Translations under genes and position numbers: made by a program | Shown here: positions 39,753 through 48,909 of the stretch, one piece after another | How positions within the stretch are numbered: position 1 is the first letter of the stretch | Layout: every line of letters starts with the position of its first letter | Origin: Naasia sp. SYSU D00057 | GTDB taxonomy: Bacteria > Actinomycetota > Actinomycetes > Actinomycetales > Microbacteriaceae | Length of the DNA: 64,000 nucleotides | Reading direction: 5' to 3' | NCBI RefSeq assembly: GCF_017916505.1 | Contig: NZ_JAFMSZ010000001.1 | Coordinates: 124,001-188,000 of the forward strand | The notes under the pieces: generated by a model | Databases searched by the model: none | What the model was told of the DNA's origin: nothing | Seen by the model: only the letters and a program-made list of their open reading frames with translations

Positions 39753-41264
39753 TTACTGGACGTCCTCGTCGACCCAGTCGAAGGTCTTCGTGACGGCCTT
39801 CTTCCAGAGGCGCAGCTGGCGCTCGCGCTCCGCGTCGTCCATGCTCGGCGTCCAGCGGCTGTCCTCCTGCCAGTTGCCGCGCAGGTCGTCGAAGTCCTTC
39901 CAGAACCCGGTGGCGAGGCCGGCCGCGTAGGCGGCGCCGAGGGCGGTCGTCTCTGCGACCACCGGACGGACCACCGGCACGCCGAGGATGTCGGCCTGGA
40001 ACTGCATGAGCGTGTTGTTGGCGATCATGCCGCCGTCCACCTTCAGCTCGGTGAGGTCGACGCCCGAGTCGGCGTTCACGGCGTCGAGCACCTCCCGCGT
40101 CTGGAAGGCGGTCGCCTCGAGCGCGGCCCGGGCGATGTGGCCCTTGTTGACGTAGCGGGTGAGTCCGACGATCGCGCCTCGGGCGTCCGGCCGCCAGTAC
40201 GGCGCGAACAGGCCGGAGAACGCGGGGACGATGTAGACGCCGCCGTTGTCGTCCACGGTCTTCGCGAGGTCCTCCACCTCGGGAGCGCTCGAGATGAGGC
40301 CCAGGTTGTCGCGGAGCCACTGCACGAGCGAGCCCGTGACCGCGATGGAGCCCTCCAGCGCGTAGTGCGGCTTCGCGTCGCCGATCTTGTAGCCGAGCGT
40401 CGTCAGCAGCCCGTTCTTCGAGCGGATGATCTCCTCGCCGGTGTTGAAGATGAGGAAGTTGCCGGTGCCGTACGTGTTCTTCGACTCGCCGGTGTCGAAC
40501 GCGGCCTGCCCGAACGTGGCCGCCTGCTGGTCGCCGAGGATGCCGGCGATCGGCACCTCCCGCAGCAGGCTCGAGGCCTCGACCGTGCCGTAGACCTCGG
40601 CGGAGCTGCGGATCTCGGGGAGCATCGACCGGGGCACGTTGAAGTCGGCGAGGATCGAGTCGTCCCACTGCAGGGTCTCGAGGTCCATGAACAGCGTGCG
40701 CGACGCGTTCGTCACGTCGGTGGCGTGGACGCCGCCGTCGGTCCCGCCGGTGAGGTTCCACAGCACCCAGGTGTCGGTGGTGCCGAACAGCAGGTCGCCG
40801 GCCTCGGCCTTCTCGCGGGCGCCGTCGACGTTCTCGAGGATCCAGACGATCTTGGTGCCCGAGAAGTAGGTGGCGAGCGGCAGCCCGACCTTCTCCTTGT
40901 AGCGCTCGACGTCGCCGTTCGCGAGCCGGTCGACGATCGGCTGCGTTCGGGTGTCCTGCCAGACAATCGCGTTGTAGACGGGCTTGCCGGTGTTCTTGTC
41001 CCACACGACCGCGGTCTCGCGCTGGTTCGTGATGCCGACGGCCTGGATGTCGTGGCGGGTGATGTCGGCGCGGGACAGCGCCTGGCCGATCACCTCACGG
41101 GTGTTGTCCCAGATCTCGATCGGGTCGTGCTCGACCCAGCCGGCCCTCGGGAAGATCTGCTCGTGCTCCTTCTGGCCGGTGGAGACGATCGAGCCCGAGT
41201 GGTCGAAGACGATCGCGCGGGTGCTCGTGGTGCCCTGGTCGATCGCGATGATGTAGTCCGCCAT
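39753..41264 (-). CDS. glpK: Glycerol kinase GlpK
   Basis: GlpK phosphorylates glycerol to sn-glycerol 3-phosphate with ATP. The 503-residue FGGY-family product begins [20 protein letters not shown]. It has [28 protein letters not shown], the substrate-binding [15 protein letters not shown], and [14 protein letters not shown] near 410. The ATG has AAGGAG upstream and follows glpF by 39 bases, so the two form a glycerol uptake operon. Trapping glycerol as glycerol 3-phosphate drives flux through the GlpF pore. Confidence 0.97.
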   Translation of the reverse strand: MADYIIAIDQGTTSTRAIVFDHSGSIVSTGQKEHEQIFPRAGWVEHDPIEIWDNTREVIGQALSRADITRHDIQAVGITNQRETAVVWDKNTGKPVYNAIVWQDTRTQPIVDRLANGDVERYKEKVGLPLATYFSGTKIVWILENVDGAREKAEAGDLLFGTTDTWVLWNLTGGTDGGVHATDVTNASRTLFMDLETLQWDDSILADFNVPRSMLPEIRSSAEVYGTVEASSLLREVPIAGILGDQQAATFGQAAFDTGESKNTYGTGNFLIFNTGEEIIRSKNGLLTTLGYKIGDAKPHYALEGSIAVTGSLVQWLRDNLGLISSAPEVEDLAKTVDDNGGVYIVPAFSGLFAPYWRPDARGAIVGLTRYVNKGHIARAALEATAFQTREVLDAVNADSGVDLTELKVDGGMIANNTLMQFQADILGVPVVRPVVAETTALGAAYAAGLATGFWKDFDDLRGNWQEDSRWTPSMDDAERERQLRLWKKAVTKTFDWVDEDVQ

Positions 41265-41303
41265 TGGACAAGCTCCTTCTTGGTTGACGTGCCGAGGGTG
41301 GGA

Positions 41304-42071
41304 TCAGGCGCCGGTTGCGGGCAGCAGGACGAGCGACAGCCAGCCGGCGAGGAGACCGCCGATGATCGGGCCGACGACCGGCACCCACGAGTAGGACCAG
41401 TCGCTGCCGCCCTTGCCGCGGATCGGCAGGACGGCGTGGGCGATGCGCGGGCCGAGGTCGCGCGCCGGGTTGATGGCGTAGCCGGTCGGGCCGCCGAGGG
41501 ACGCGCCGATCGCGACGACGAGGAGGGCGACGGGCAGCGCGCCGAGAGCGGCGAGGCCGGACGGGACGCCCAGGTCGGCGTCGCCACCGCGGCTGAAGCC
41601 GATCACGACGAACACCAGGACGAACGTGCCGATGATCTCGGTGATGAGGTTCCAGGTGTAGCTGCGGATGGCGGGGCCGGTCGAGAAGACGCCGAGCTTC
41701 GCTGCGGCGTCATCCTCCGCGTCGAAGTGCTGCTTGTAGGCGAGCCAGGTGAGCACGGCGCCGATGAACGCGCCGATGAACTGCGCGACGATGTAGACGA
41801 GCACGGTCACGACGACGTTGTCGGGACTGAACGCGCCGGCCGCGAGCAGCCCCAGTGTGACCGCCGGGTTCAGGTGCGCGCCCGACGAGTAGGCGACGGT
41901 GACGCCCGCGAAGACCGCGAGGCCCCACCCGAAGTTGATGAGGAGCCACCCTCCGCCGAAGCCCTTGTTCCTGGCGAGGATCGCATTGGCTACGACGCCG
42001 GCGCCGAGGAGCAGCAGCATCGCCGTGCCCACGACCTCCGACAGAAAGATTGTTCCCAGGTTGGTGTCCAC
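41304..42071 (-). CDS. glpF: Glycerol facilitator (MIP/aquaglyceroporin) GlpF
   Basis: This is a membrane channel of the MIP family, 255 residues from a GTG with the strong site AAGGAGG upstream. A further-upstream ATG lacks such a site. Six helices are visible, with the two half-helix NPA motifs at 68-70 (HLNPAVT) and 201-203 ([11 protein letters not shown]). The aspartate D205 following NPAR is characteristic of glycerol-conducting members, and the preceding SLGGPTGY fits a wider filter. It is the first gene of the glpF-glpK operon and is divergent from dhaK across a 235-base regulatory region. Confidence 0.94.
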   Translation of the reverse strand: MDTNLGTIFLSEVVGTAMLLLLGAGVVANAILARNKGFGGGWLLINFGWGLAVFAGVTVAYSSGAHLNPAVTLGLLAAGAFSPDNVVVTVLVYIVAQFIGAFIGAVLTWLAYKQHFDAEDDAAAKLGVFSTGPAIRSYTWNLITEIIGTFVLVFVVIGFSRGGDADLGVPSGLAALGALPVALLVVAIGASLGGPTGYAINPARDLGPRIAHAVLPIRGKGGSDWSYSWVPVVGPIIGGLLAGWLSLVLLPATGA

Positions 42072-42306
42072 TCCGACTTTCCTCCTTGAACTGATGCGGC
42101 GGTGCATCTGCCGCCCCCTTGCGGCGCTCCCACCATAGACCCGGGCTCTTCTCAGGGTTAAGGGGGAATTCCGCTCTGGTCACCGGTCCTGCGCACCCCT
42201 TGGGAGAGCGCTGAGCGAGGGCGTAGCCTGTGGCCCGGCGGGGACGCCCGCCACCGGCACCTCCGTCGGCGGCCCCTCGCCGTCGTGCGAGCAGAAGGAG
42301 CAGTCA

Positions 42307-43308
42307 ATGAAGAAGCTCATCAACGATCCGCGCGCCGTGGTGGACGAGGCGGTCGCCGGCATGGCCGCCGCGCACCCCGGTCTCCTCACGGTGCACACCG
42401 ATCCCACGTTCCTCGTCCGCGCCGACGCGCCGCGTCAGGGCAAGGTCGCCCTCGTCTCCGGCGGTGGCAGCGGACACGAGCCGCTGCACGGCGGCTTCGT
42501 CGGGCACGGCATGCTCGACGCCGCGGTGCCCGGCGCGGTGTTCACCTCGCCAACGCCGGACCCGATCCTCGCCGCCACCCAGGCGGTCGACGGGGGAGCG
42601 GGGGTGCTGCACATCGTGAAGAACTACACCGGCGATGTGCTCAACTTCGAGACCGCGGCGGACCTCGCGGCGGCCGAGGACATCCAGATCCGCTCCGTGC
42701 TCGTCGCCGACGACGTCGCGGTGAAGGACTCGCTCTACACGGCCGGCCGCCGCGGCGTCGCCGGGACGGTCCTGGTCGAGAAGATCGCGGGTGCCGCCGC
42801 CGAGCGCGGCGACGACCTCGACGGGGTGACCGGGATCGCCGAGCGCGTGATCGCGAACGTGCGCTCGATGGGCGTCGCCCTCACCGCGCCGACGGTGCCG
42901 CACGCCGGGGAGCCGAGCTTCGACATCGGCGAGGGAGAGATCGAGATCGGCATCGGCATCCACGGGGAGCCGGGCCGCGAGCGCATCCCCATCGAGCCGG
43001 CGGACGCCATCGTCGACCGGATCCTCGGCCCCATCCTCGACGACCTGCCGTTCTCCGAGGGCGACCGGGTGCTCCTGTTCGTGAACGGGATGGGCGGCAC
43101 CCCGCTGATCGAGCTCTACATCGCGTTCCGGCACGCCGCGCAGGTGCTCGAGCAGCGCGGGCTGACGCTCGAGCGCTCGCTGGTCGGCAACTACACGACC
43201 TCGCTCGAGATGCAGGGCTTCTCGATCAGCGTCCTCCGGCTCGACGACGAGCTGGTCGAGCTGTGGGACGCGCCGGTGCAGACCGCAGCCCTGCGCTGGG
43301 GACGGTGA
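42307..43308 (+). CDS. dhaK: Dihydroxyacetone kinase subunit DhaK
   Basis: DhaK binds dihydroxyacetone covalently through a histidine and holds it for phosphorylation by DhaL. The 333-residue product begins [20 protein letters not shown] and has [16 protein letters not shown] for substrate binding. The hemiaminal histidine is H219 in [15 protein letters not shown] precedes the ATG, and TAGCCT about 80 bases upstream is a possible -10. It overlaps dhaL by GTGA. Divergence from glpFK joins two routes for three-carbon polyols in one locus. Confidence 0.97.
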   Translation: MKKLINDPRAVVDEAVAGMAAAHPGLLTVHTDPTFLVRADAPRQGKVALVSGGGSGHEPLHGGFVGHGMLDAAVPGAVFTSPTPDPILAATQAVDGGAGVLHIVKNYTGDVLNFETAADLAAAEDIQIRSVLVADDVAVKDSLYTAGRRGVAGTVLVEKIAGAAAERGDDLDGVTGIAERVIANVRSMGVALTAPTVPHAGEPSFDIGEGEIEIGIGIHGEPGRERIPIEPADAIVDRILGPILDDLPFSEGDRVLLFVNGMGGTPLIELYIAFRHAAQVLEQRGLTLERSLVGNYTTSLEMQGFSISVLRLDDELVELWDAPVQTAALRWGR

Positions 43309-43943
43309 CGCGCGTGGCGCTCGGAACGGACTGGATCGTCGGCTGGGTGCGCCGGAGCGCCGCGGTGATCGGCGAGCACCGCGCGGAGCTCGTGCGCCTC
43401 GACCGCGAGATCGGCGACGGCGACCACGGCGAGAACATGGATCGCGGGTTCACCGCGGTGCTCGGCAAGCTCGACGGGCTCGCGGCGGACGCGTCGCCCG
43501 CGGACGTGCTGAAGCTCGTGGCGACGACGCTCATCTCGACCGTCGGCGGCGCCGCGGGTCCGCTGTACGGCACGGCCTATCTGAAGGCGAGCGCCGCCGT
43601 GAAGGACGCGGGCGAGCTCGACGGGGCGGCGCTCGTGGCGCTGCTCACGGCGGCGCGCGACGGCATCGTGACCCGCGGGAAGGCGGAGCCGGGCGACAAG
43701 ACGATGATCGACGCGTGGACGCCCGCCGTGGACGCGGCGACCGCCGCGCAGGCGGAGGGTGCGGACGAGGCGGCCATCCTCGCGGCGGCGGCGGATGCTG
43801 CCGAGGAGGGCGCGGCGGCCACCGAGGCGCTCGTCGCCCGCAAGGGCCGGGCCAGCTACCTCGGCGAGCGCGCGGTCGGCCACCGCGACCCCGGCGCCCA
43901 GTCGACGGCGCTTCTCCTCCGGGCGGCGGCGGAGTCGGCGTGA
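43305..43943 (+). CDS. dhaL: Dihydroxyacetone kinase ADP-binding subunit DhaL
   Basis: DhaL carries tightly bound ADP that is rephosphorylated by DhaM and passes the phosphate to dihydroxyacetone on DhaK. The 212-residue helical-barrel protein has the magnesium-binding [16 protein letters not shown]. It also has [28 protein letters not shown], and the C-terminal [20 protein letters not shown]. Both the GTG start and the stop are four-base overlaps with dhaK and dhaM. A second GTG nine bases on is an alternative. Confidence 0.96.
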   Translation: MTRVALGTDWIVGWVRRSAAVIGEHRAELVRLDREIGDGDHGENMDRGFTAVLGKLDGLAADASPADVLKLVATTLISTVGGAAGPLYGTAYLKASAAVKDAGELDGAALVALLTAARDGIVTRGKAEPGDKTMIDAWTPAVDAATAAQAEGADEAAILAAAADAAEEGAAATEALVARKGRASYLGERAVGHRDPGAQSTALLLRAAAESA

Positions 43944-44644
43944 CCGTCGGACTCGTGTTCGTGTCGCACAGCGCGAAGATCGCCGAGGGCCTCGTCGACC
44001 TGGCGCGGCAGATGGCTCCGTCGGTCGCGCTCGTCCCGGCGGGCGGCACCGACGACGGCGGCATCGGCACGAGCTTCGAGAAGGTGACCGCGGGCATCGA
44101 GGAGGCGGACTCGGGCGACGGTGTCGTCATCCTCTGCGACCTCGGGTCCGCGATCCTCACCGCGGAGACGGCGCTCGACTTCCTCGACGACACGTCGCGC
44201 GTCCGGATCGTCGATGCGCCGCTCGTGGAGGGCGGGGTGGCGGCCGCCGTCGCCGCGGAGGGCGGCGGCGATCTGGACGACGTCGTCGCCTCGGCCGGCA
44301 CCGCCGCGGAGACCGCGCCGGCCGGGATCGCGGCGGAGACCACGCCCGCCGGCACGGAGGAGCCGGCTGCGGCCCCGGAGGACAGCGGCGAGGTCACCGA
44401 CACCGCGACGCTGATCAACCGCGAGGGCCTCCACGCCCGGCCCGCCGCCGAGTTCGTGAAGCTGGCGGGCACGTTCGACGCGCGCGTCACCGTGAACGGC
44501 GTGGACGCGAAGAGCCTGCTGCGCATCATGGCGCTCGGGCTGACGGAGGGGGACGAGGTGCGGCTGTCCGCGACCGGGCCACAGGCGGGCGATGCGGTGC
44601 GCGCCCTCGGCGAGCTCCTCCGCTCCGGGTTCGGGGAGGCGTAG
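43940..44644 (+). CDS. dhaM: PTS phosphotransfer protein DhaM: EIIA domain fused to HPr
   Basis: DhaM relays phosphate from the PTS to ADP on DhaL. The 234-residue product has an N-terminal mannose-type EIIA domain with the phosphorylatable H10 in VFVSHSAKIAEG. An alanine- and glutamate-rich linker (about 110-150) follows. An HPr domain carries NREGLHARPAAEFV with active-site H165. The enzyme I-like third domain found in E. coli DhaM is absent, so the cell's general enzyme I must phosphorylate this HPr, or exogenous HPr must donate to it. The GTG start overlaps dhaL. Confidence 0.94.
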   Translation: MTVGLVFVSHSAKIAEGLVDLARQMAPSVALVPAGGTDDGGIGTSFEKVTAGIEEADSGDGVVILCDLGSAILTAETALDFLDDTSRVRIVDAPLVEGGVAAAVAAEGGGDLDDVVASAGTAAETAPAGIAAETTPAGTEEPAAAPEDSGEVTDTATLINREGLHARPAAEFVKLAGTFDARVTVNGVDAKSLLRIMALGLTEGDEVRLSATGPQAGDAVRALGELLRSGFGEA

Positions 44645-44647
44645 GGC

Positions 44648-45115
44648 GTGGGCGGAGCTCCGAGCGTCCGATTCCGCGCTGAGATCGTGACCGGCGGCGG
44701 CCAGGCGACCGGCATCCCGGTCCCGGAGGAGGTGCTCGAGGGCCTCGGCGCCGGACGCCGGGTGCCGGTCGTGGTCGCGATCGGCGGGCACTCCTACCGC
44801 AGCACCGTGACGCCGTACCAGGGGCGGATCATGGTGCCGCTGAGCGCCGAGAACCGGACCGCCGCCGGGGTGGCCGCTGGGGACGAGGTCGAGGTGACGC
44901 TCACCCGCGACGACGCGCCGCGCGAGGTCGAGGTGCCCGACGACCTGGCGAGCGCGATCGCGGCCGACGAGGCCGCATCCGGGTTCTTCGCGTCCCTGCC
45001 GCCCAGCCACAAGAAGGCCTACGTGACGTGGATCACGGAGGCGAAGAAGGCGGAGACGCGGGCATCCCGCGTCGAGTCCGCCGTGGGGATGCTGCGCGAG
45101 GGCAAGCGCCGCTGA
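44648..45115 (+). CDS. DUF1905/YdeI-type (OmdA) protein
   Basis: This 155-residue protein begins at a GTG three bases after the dhaM stop. The N-terminal beta-rich part (about 5-95), with FRAEIVTGGGQATGIPVPEEV and IMVPLSAENR, matches DUF1905. The C-terminal helical part, FASLPPSHKKAYVTWITEAKKAETRASRVESAVGML, matches the YdeI/OmpD-associated family. The molecular function is not established. Its position suggests cotranscription with dhaKLM, but a link to dihydroxyacetone metabolism is unproven. Confidence 0.82.
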   Translation: MGGAPSVRFRAEIVTGGGQATGIPVPEEVLEGLGAGRRVPVVVAIGGHSYRSTVTPYQGRIMVPLSAENRTAAGVAAGDEVEVTLTRDDAPREVEVPDDLASAIAADEAASGFFASLPPSHKKAYVTWITEAKKAETRASRVESAVGMLREGKRR

Positions 45116-45150
45116 GGCGTCCCGCGACGACGGGCCGTTGCGGCAACGGA

Positions 45151-45193
45151 ACGGGCGCCGGCGCCCCCCCCGGAGGGAGACGCCGGCGCCCGT
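45151..45193. terminator. Bidirectional terminator between the YdeI-type gene and katA
   Basis: A perfect 13-bp stem, ACGGGCGCCGGCG with CGCCGGCGCCCGT, encloses a C-rich loop. It is preceded by a small CCGTTG/CAACGG hairpin. The region lies between convergent stops. Confidence 0.65.
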
Positions 45194-45204
45194 CGTGACC
45201 GGTG

Positions 45205-46833
45205 CTACTTCGCGAGGACGACGCGCTCGTTCGGCACGCAGTGCGTCATTCTCAGGCCGGTGACGTCGCGCGGGCCGTTCTGGCCGAGGTTCGCGAGGCG
45301 CTGCAGCTCCTCCTCGTTCAGCGTCTGCGACGGGAGCGGCGCGAGGCCCTTCACGTCGTCCACCCCGATGCCGAGGCCCTCGCCGAGGCGCAGGCCCAGC
45401 TCGTCGTCGACGAGCAGCATGTGCCACACCATGCGCTCCTGCACGGGACGCGCGGCCTGGCCGATCAGGCCGGTCAGGTTGGCGACGAGGTCGTCCTTCT
45501 CCCACTGCTCGAGCAGCTGGTAGCGCTGGCCCGCCTGCAGGTAGTCGTTGGTGCGGGGGAGGCGCGCCCTGGTGAGGCGTCCCTCGATCACCGGGCCCTG
45601 CTCGACGTGACCGGGCTTCGGGGCCTCCTGAAGGCCGCCCGTGATGCTCGGCTCGTAGTTGACGTGCGGGTTGGGGCCCGTGCCGTCGACGCCGTACGAC
45701 ATCTGTCCGCCGCGCTGGTTGGTGCGCACGGGCGCCTTCGGGCTGTTGACCGGCAGCTGAAGGTAGTTCGGCCCGACCCGGTAGCGCTGGGTGTCGCTGT
45801 AGGAGAAGGTGCGGCCGACGAGCATCTTGTCGTCGGAGAAGTCGAGTCCGTCGACGAGCACGCCCGTGCCGAACGCGATCTGCTCGTTCTCGTTGTGGTG
45901 GTCGCTCACGTTGCGATTGAGCACCATCCGGCCGACCAGCTGCGGCGGGAACTCGTTCTCCGGCCACACCTTGGTGTCGTCGAGCGGGTCGAAGTCGAGC
46001 TCGGGGTGCTCGTCGTCGCTCATGACCTGGACGCGCAGCTCCCACTCGGGGTAGTCGCCCGCCTCGATCGCGTCGTAGAGGTCCTTCGACGCGTGGCCGA
46101 GGTCACCGCCCTGGATGACCGCGGCGTCCGCCTCGGTGAGGCTCTTCACGCCCGCCTTCGGGATCCAGTGGTACTTCACGAGCACGCTCTCGCCCGCCTC
46201 GTTGACCCACTTGTAGGTGTTCACGCCGAAGCCCTGCTGGGTCCGGTAGTTGGCGGGGATGCCGCGCGGGCTGAAGAGGTTGACGAGCATGTGCATCGAC
46301 TCCGGCGTCTGCGACATGAAGTCGAAGATGCGGGAGGCCTCCTGCCGGAACGTGACGGGGTCCGGCTTGAGGGAGTGGATGACGTCCGGGAACTTGATGG
46401 CGTCGCGGATGAAGAAGACGCCGAGGTTGTTGCCGACGAGGTCCCAGTTGCCGTCCTCGGTGTAGAACTTCACCGCGAAGCCGCGAGGGTCGCGGGCCGC
46501 CTCGCTGGAGTCGCGGCCGCCGATGACGGTCGAGAAGCGGATGGCGACGTCGGTGCGCTTGCCAGGGGTGTTGAACAGCTTGGCGCGGGTGTACTTGGCG
46601 ATCGGCTCGTCGCCCCACGTGCCGGTGGCCTCGAAGTAGCCGAAGGCGACGGCGCCGCGCGCGTGGACGACGCGCTCCGGGATCCGCTCGCGGTCGAAGT
46701 GGCTGATCTTCTCGAGGAAGTGGTAGTTCTCCAGGGTGGCGGGGCCGCGCGCCCCGACCGTCCGCTGATTCTGGTTGTCGTAGACCGGGTGTCCCTGCCG
46801 AGTGGTCAGGGAGGTGTTGGTCTCGTCCGTCAT
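45205..46833 (-). CDS. katA: Monofunctional heme catalase KatA
   Basis: This catalase decomposes hydrogen peroxide in the cytoplasm. It is 542 residues and has the typical heme catalase fold. The catalytic histidine is H57 in ERVVHARG, and the partner asparagine is in [13 protein letters not shown] (135/136). The proximal heme tyrosine lies in [18 protein letters not shown]. The C-terminal extension beyond the core is short. It starts 84 bases after the fur-family gene on the same strand, so the pair is probably a peroxide-responsive operon, comparable to furA-katG of mycobacteria. An AAAGGA site precedes the ATG. Confidence 0.96.
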   Translation of the reverse strand: MTDETNTSLTTRQGHPVYDNQNQRTVGARGPATLENYHFLEKISHFDRERIPERVVHARGAVAFGYFEATGTWGDEPIAKYTRAKLFNTPGKRTDVAIRFSTVIGGRDSSEAARDPRGFAVKFYTEDGNWDLVGNNLGVFFIRDAIKFPDVIHSLKPDPVTFRQEASRIFDFMSQTPESMHMLVNLFSPRGIPANYRTQQGFGVNTYKWVNEAGESVLVKYHWIPKAGVKSLTEADAAVIQGGDLGHASKDLYDAIEAGDYPEWELRVQVMSDDEHPELDFDPLDDTKVWPENEFPPQLVGRMVLNRNVSDHHNENEQIAFGTGVLVDGLDFSDDKMLVGRTFSYSDTQRYRVGPNYLQLPVNSPKAPVRTNQRGGQMSYGVDGTGPNPHVNYEPSITGGLQEAPKPGHVEQGPVIEGRLTRARLPRTNDYLQAGQRYQLLEQWEKDDLVANLTGLIGQAARPVQERMVWHMLLVDDELGLRLGEGLGIGVDDVKGLAPLPSQTLNEEELQRLANLGQNGPRDVTGLRMTHCVPNERVVLAK

Positions 46834-46917
46834 CCGGGACGTCCTTTCATCAAGGGCACCGCCGCGGGCGCGGCGGAGTTCTGCGGGGACGCGACGGTGC
46901 GTCGGGCTGCGGGGGCG

Positions 46918-47331
46918 CTAGGCGCAGTCGGGGCAGAGGCCCCAGAAGATCACTTCCGCCTCGTCGATGCGGAAGCCGTTCGTCGCCACCGGCGTCAGGC
47001 AGGGCGAGTCGCCGTGCACGCAGTCGATGTCGGTGGTGCGACCGCAGGAGCGGCAGACGGCGTGGTGGTGGTTGTCGCCGACCCGCGCCTCGAAGCGGGC
47101 GGGGGAGCCGGCGGGCTGGATGCGCCGCACCAGGTGCGCCTCGACGAGCGCGTCGAGGCAGTCGTAGGTCGCCTGCACCGAGACGGTGCCGAGCCGCTCC
47201 CGTACCAGGGCGACGACGTCCGCCGCGGAGAGGTGCTGATCGCGGGCCGATTCCAGGACGTCGAGCACGGCGACGCGCGGCGCCGTCACCCGGAGGCCGG
47301 CCTCGCGGAGGCGCTCGCTCGACGTGGTCAT
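46918..47331 (-). CDS. Fur/PerR-family metalloregulator
   Basis: This 137-residue DNA-binding repressor of the Fur superfamily has a winged-helix domain (1-80) with LREAGLRVTAPRVAVLDVL and the recognition region SVQATYDCLDALVEAHL. The dimerisation domain has the histidine cluster NHHHAVCRSCG and the structural zinc cysteines C93, C96, C133 and C136. Linkage to katA suggests a PerR/FurA-like peroxide sensor controlling catalase. Family subtype assignment is inference. It is divergent from an alpha/beta hydrolase. Confidence 0.92.
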   Translation of the reverse strand: MTTSSERLREAGLRVTAPRVAVLDVLESARDQHLSAADVVALVRERLGTVSVQATYDCLDALVEAHLVRRIQPAGSPARFEARVGDNHHHAVCRSCGRTTDIDCVHGDSPCLTPVATNGFRIDEAEVIFWGLCPDCA

Positions 47332-47350
47332 CCGCCGCCCTCTCGTTTTC

Positions 47351-47368
47351 TGGAGTCGTTCCAATCTA
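47351..47368 (-). promoter_or_regulatory. Candidate fur-katA promoter with operator-like repeat
   Basis: On the minus strand TAGATT (47368-47363) is a plausible -10. The inverted repeat TGGAGTCGTTCCA (47351-47363) falls at the expected transcription start. Only four bases per arm are symmetric, so the operator assignment is weak. Confidence 0.35.
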
Positions 47369-47436
47369 GTCGGTGCTGGGGTGCCGGCCCGAACAGGCCG
47401 TGCCCCCGGGCGCGTCGCTCGGCCAGGATGGGGGCG

Positions 47437-48228
47437 ATGGATCTGCTGCCCGCCGCGCCGCCGCCCCGTGCCGTCCTGACCCCGGACGGGCTCTCGATCG
47501 CCACCTACGAGTTCGGCGAGGATCCGGAGGCGCCGGTCGTCTTCGCGCTGCACGGGTTCTCGTCGTCGTCCGCGGTCAACTGGCTCAACACGGGATGGAC
47601 GCGGGAGCTGGTGCGCGCCGGCTACCGGGTCATCGCGATGGACCAGCGCGGCCACGGCGCGAGCACGAAGCCGCACGAGGCCGCGGCGTACACGATGTCG
47701 GCGCTCGTCTCCGACGTTCAGGCCGTGCTCGACACGTACCTCCTCACCGACGTGTCGTTCGTCGGCTACTCCCTCGGCGCCCGCGTCGGCTGGCACGCGG
47801 CCCTCGAGCTGCCCGTGCACATCAGCCGGGCCGTGTTCGGCGGCATCCCCGACGGGTATCCGCTGACCCGGTTCCGCATCGACGAGGCGCTGCGGTACAT
47901 CGCCGACGGGACCCCGGTCGAGGACCGGCTGACGCAGGCGTACCTCTCGATGGCGGAGAGCATCCCGGGCAACGACCTTCCCGCGCTCGTCGCGCTGGTG
48001 GAGGGCATGCAGGAGGGCGAGCAGCCGGATCCGGCGCACCCGCCGGCGCAGCCCGTGCTGTTCGCGACCGGCAGCGAGGACCGCATCATCGACGCCTCGC
48101 GCCGCCTGGCGGCCGCGACGCCGGCCGGGGAGTTCTACGAGATCCCGGGCCGCAACCACTTCAACGCTCCGACGTCCCGCAAGTTCCGGGACGCAGCGCT
48201 CGACTTCCTCGAGCGCACCCGCTCCTGA
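47437..48228 (+). CDS. Alpha/beta hydrolase
   Basis: This 263-residue alpha/beta hydrolase-fold protein has the oxyanion region VVFALHGFSSSSAVNW, DQRGHGASTKP, and the nucleophile elbow VGYSLGAR (S112). The acid is in FATGSEDRIIDASRR and the histidine in PGRNHFNAPTSRKFR. The substrate is unknown. An ATG nine bases upstream is in frame; I chose this one because GGGGGC lies before it. It is divergent from the fur-katA operon. Confidence 0.85.
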   Translation: MDLLPAAPPPRAVLTPDGLSIATYEFGEDPEAPVVFALHGFSSSSAVNWLNTGWTRELVRAGYRVIAMDQRGHGASTKPHEAAAYTMSALVSDVQAVLDTYLLTDVSFVGYSLGARVGWHAALELPVHISRAVFGGIPDGYPLTRFRIDEALRYIADGTPVEDRLTQAYLSMAESIPGNDLPALVALVEGMQEGEQPDPAHPPAQPVLFATGSEDRIIDASRRLAAATPAGEFYEIPGRNHFNAPTSRKFRDAALDFLERTRS

Positions 48229-48229
48229 C

Positions 48230-48279
48230 CCGCCTCCTTCTGCGGCAAGTCGGCGTCGAGCTGCCCCAGATGGAGGCGG
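48230..48279. repeat. Palindromic intergenic element F (50 bases)
   Basis: The 23-base arms begin CCGCCTCC and end GGAGGCGG and match at 19 of 23 positions, around a three-base centre. An inner pair TGCGGCA/TGCCCCA is part of the arms. The element starts one base after the hydrolase stop codon and may terminate that gene. Confidence 0.6.
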
Positions 48280-48334
48280 CTCGGGAGGGGAGCGGGGCGG
48301 CGGGGCGCGTAGTCTGCGACCGAGGGGAGGACCG

Positions 48335-48862
48335 ATGGCGGATCCGCATCCCGCGCTCGCGGCGCTGCTCGAGGTGACCGCGCGCCGGCTCGAGGAGCGC
48401 GGCGCCCGCGACGAGGCGCTCGGCGGCTTCGAGCGCACGCGCGGCATCCTCGGGATCGGCCGGCGGATCGTGCTCGCGTCCCACGGCCGGGTGTGGCGGC
48501 TCGGCGTGCTGCTGCTCGGCCGGGACCGCCGCCTCTACGCCGCGGGCTCCGTGACCCGCGCGGTCGAGCCGCGCCATCCGAACTACCAGTCGCTGTCGGG
48601 GGAGGAGCGGCGCGAGATCCGCCGCATCGCCCTCGAGAGCGGCTTCGCCCACGGCGAGGTGATCAACTTCGAGGTCGAGGAGCTCGCGCTCGACGAGGAG
48701 AGCCTGCGCCGCGGCTCCGGGCCGCTGCGCCTCGACGGCGAGCGCCTGCTCGTCCGCTGGGCGCCGAACCAGGGGTTCGTGCCGCTCGCGCCGTACCTGG
48801 AGGAGCGGGGCCGGCTGCTCAGCCAGCACGACGGCTGGGACGACGACCGCATCTACGACTGA
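48335..48862 (+). CDS. Conserved-looking protein of unknown function
   Basis: I do not recognise this 175-residue protein. It has no signal peptide or clear membrane helix. The N-terminal half is basic and alpha/beta (ALLEVTARRLEERGARDEALGGFERTR). The middle has a hydrophobic strand pair around RRIVLASHGRVWRLGVLLLGRD, and the C-terminal half is acidic with EVINFEVEELALDEESLR. GAGGGGAGGA precedes the ATG and TAGTCT lies further upstream, both supporting a real gene. Base composition matches its neighbours. Confidence 0.7.
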   Translation: MADPHPALAALLEVTARRLEERGARDEALGGFERTRGILGIGRRIVLASHGRVWRLGVLLLGRDRRLYAAGSVTRAVEPRHPNYQSLSGEERREIRRIALESGFAHGEVINFEVEELALDEESLRRGSGPLRLDGERLLVRWAPNQGFVPLAPYLEERGRLLSQHDGWDDDRIYD

Positions 48863-48897
48863 CCGGAGGCGGTCCGGAGGGCGTCCGTGCGTCTCCC

Positions 48898-48903
48898 TAC
48901 GAT
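48898..48903 (+). promoter_or_regulatory. Candidate -10 of a leaderless RNase HI promoter
   Basis: TACGAT ends six bases before the GTG of the RNase HI gene, with GGATCG between. No separate ribosome-binding site is present. Confidence 0.45.
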
Positions 48904-48909
48904 GGATCG

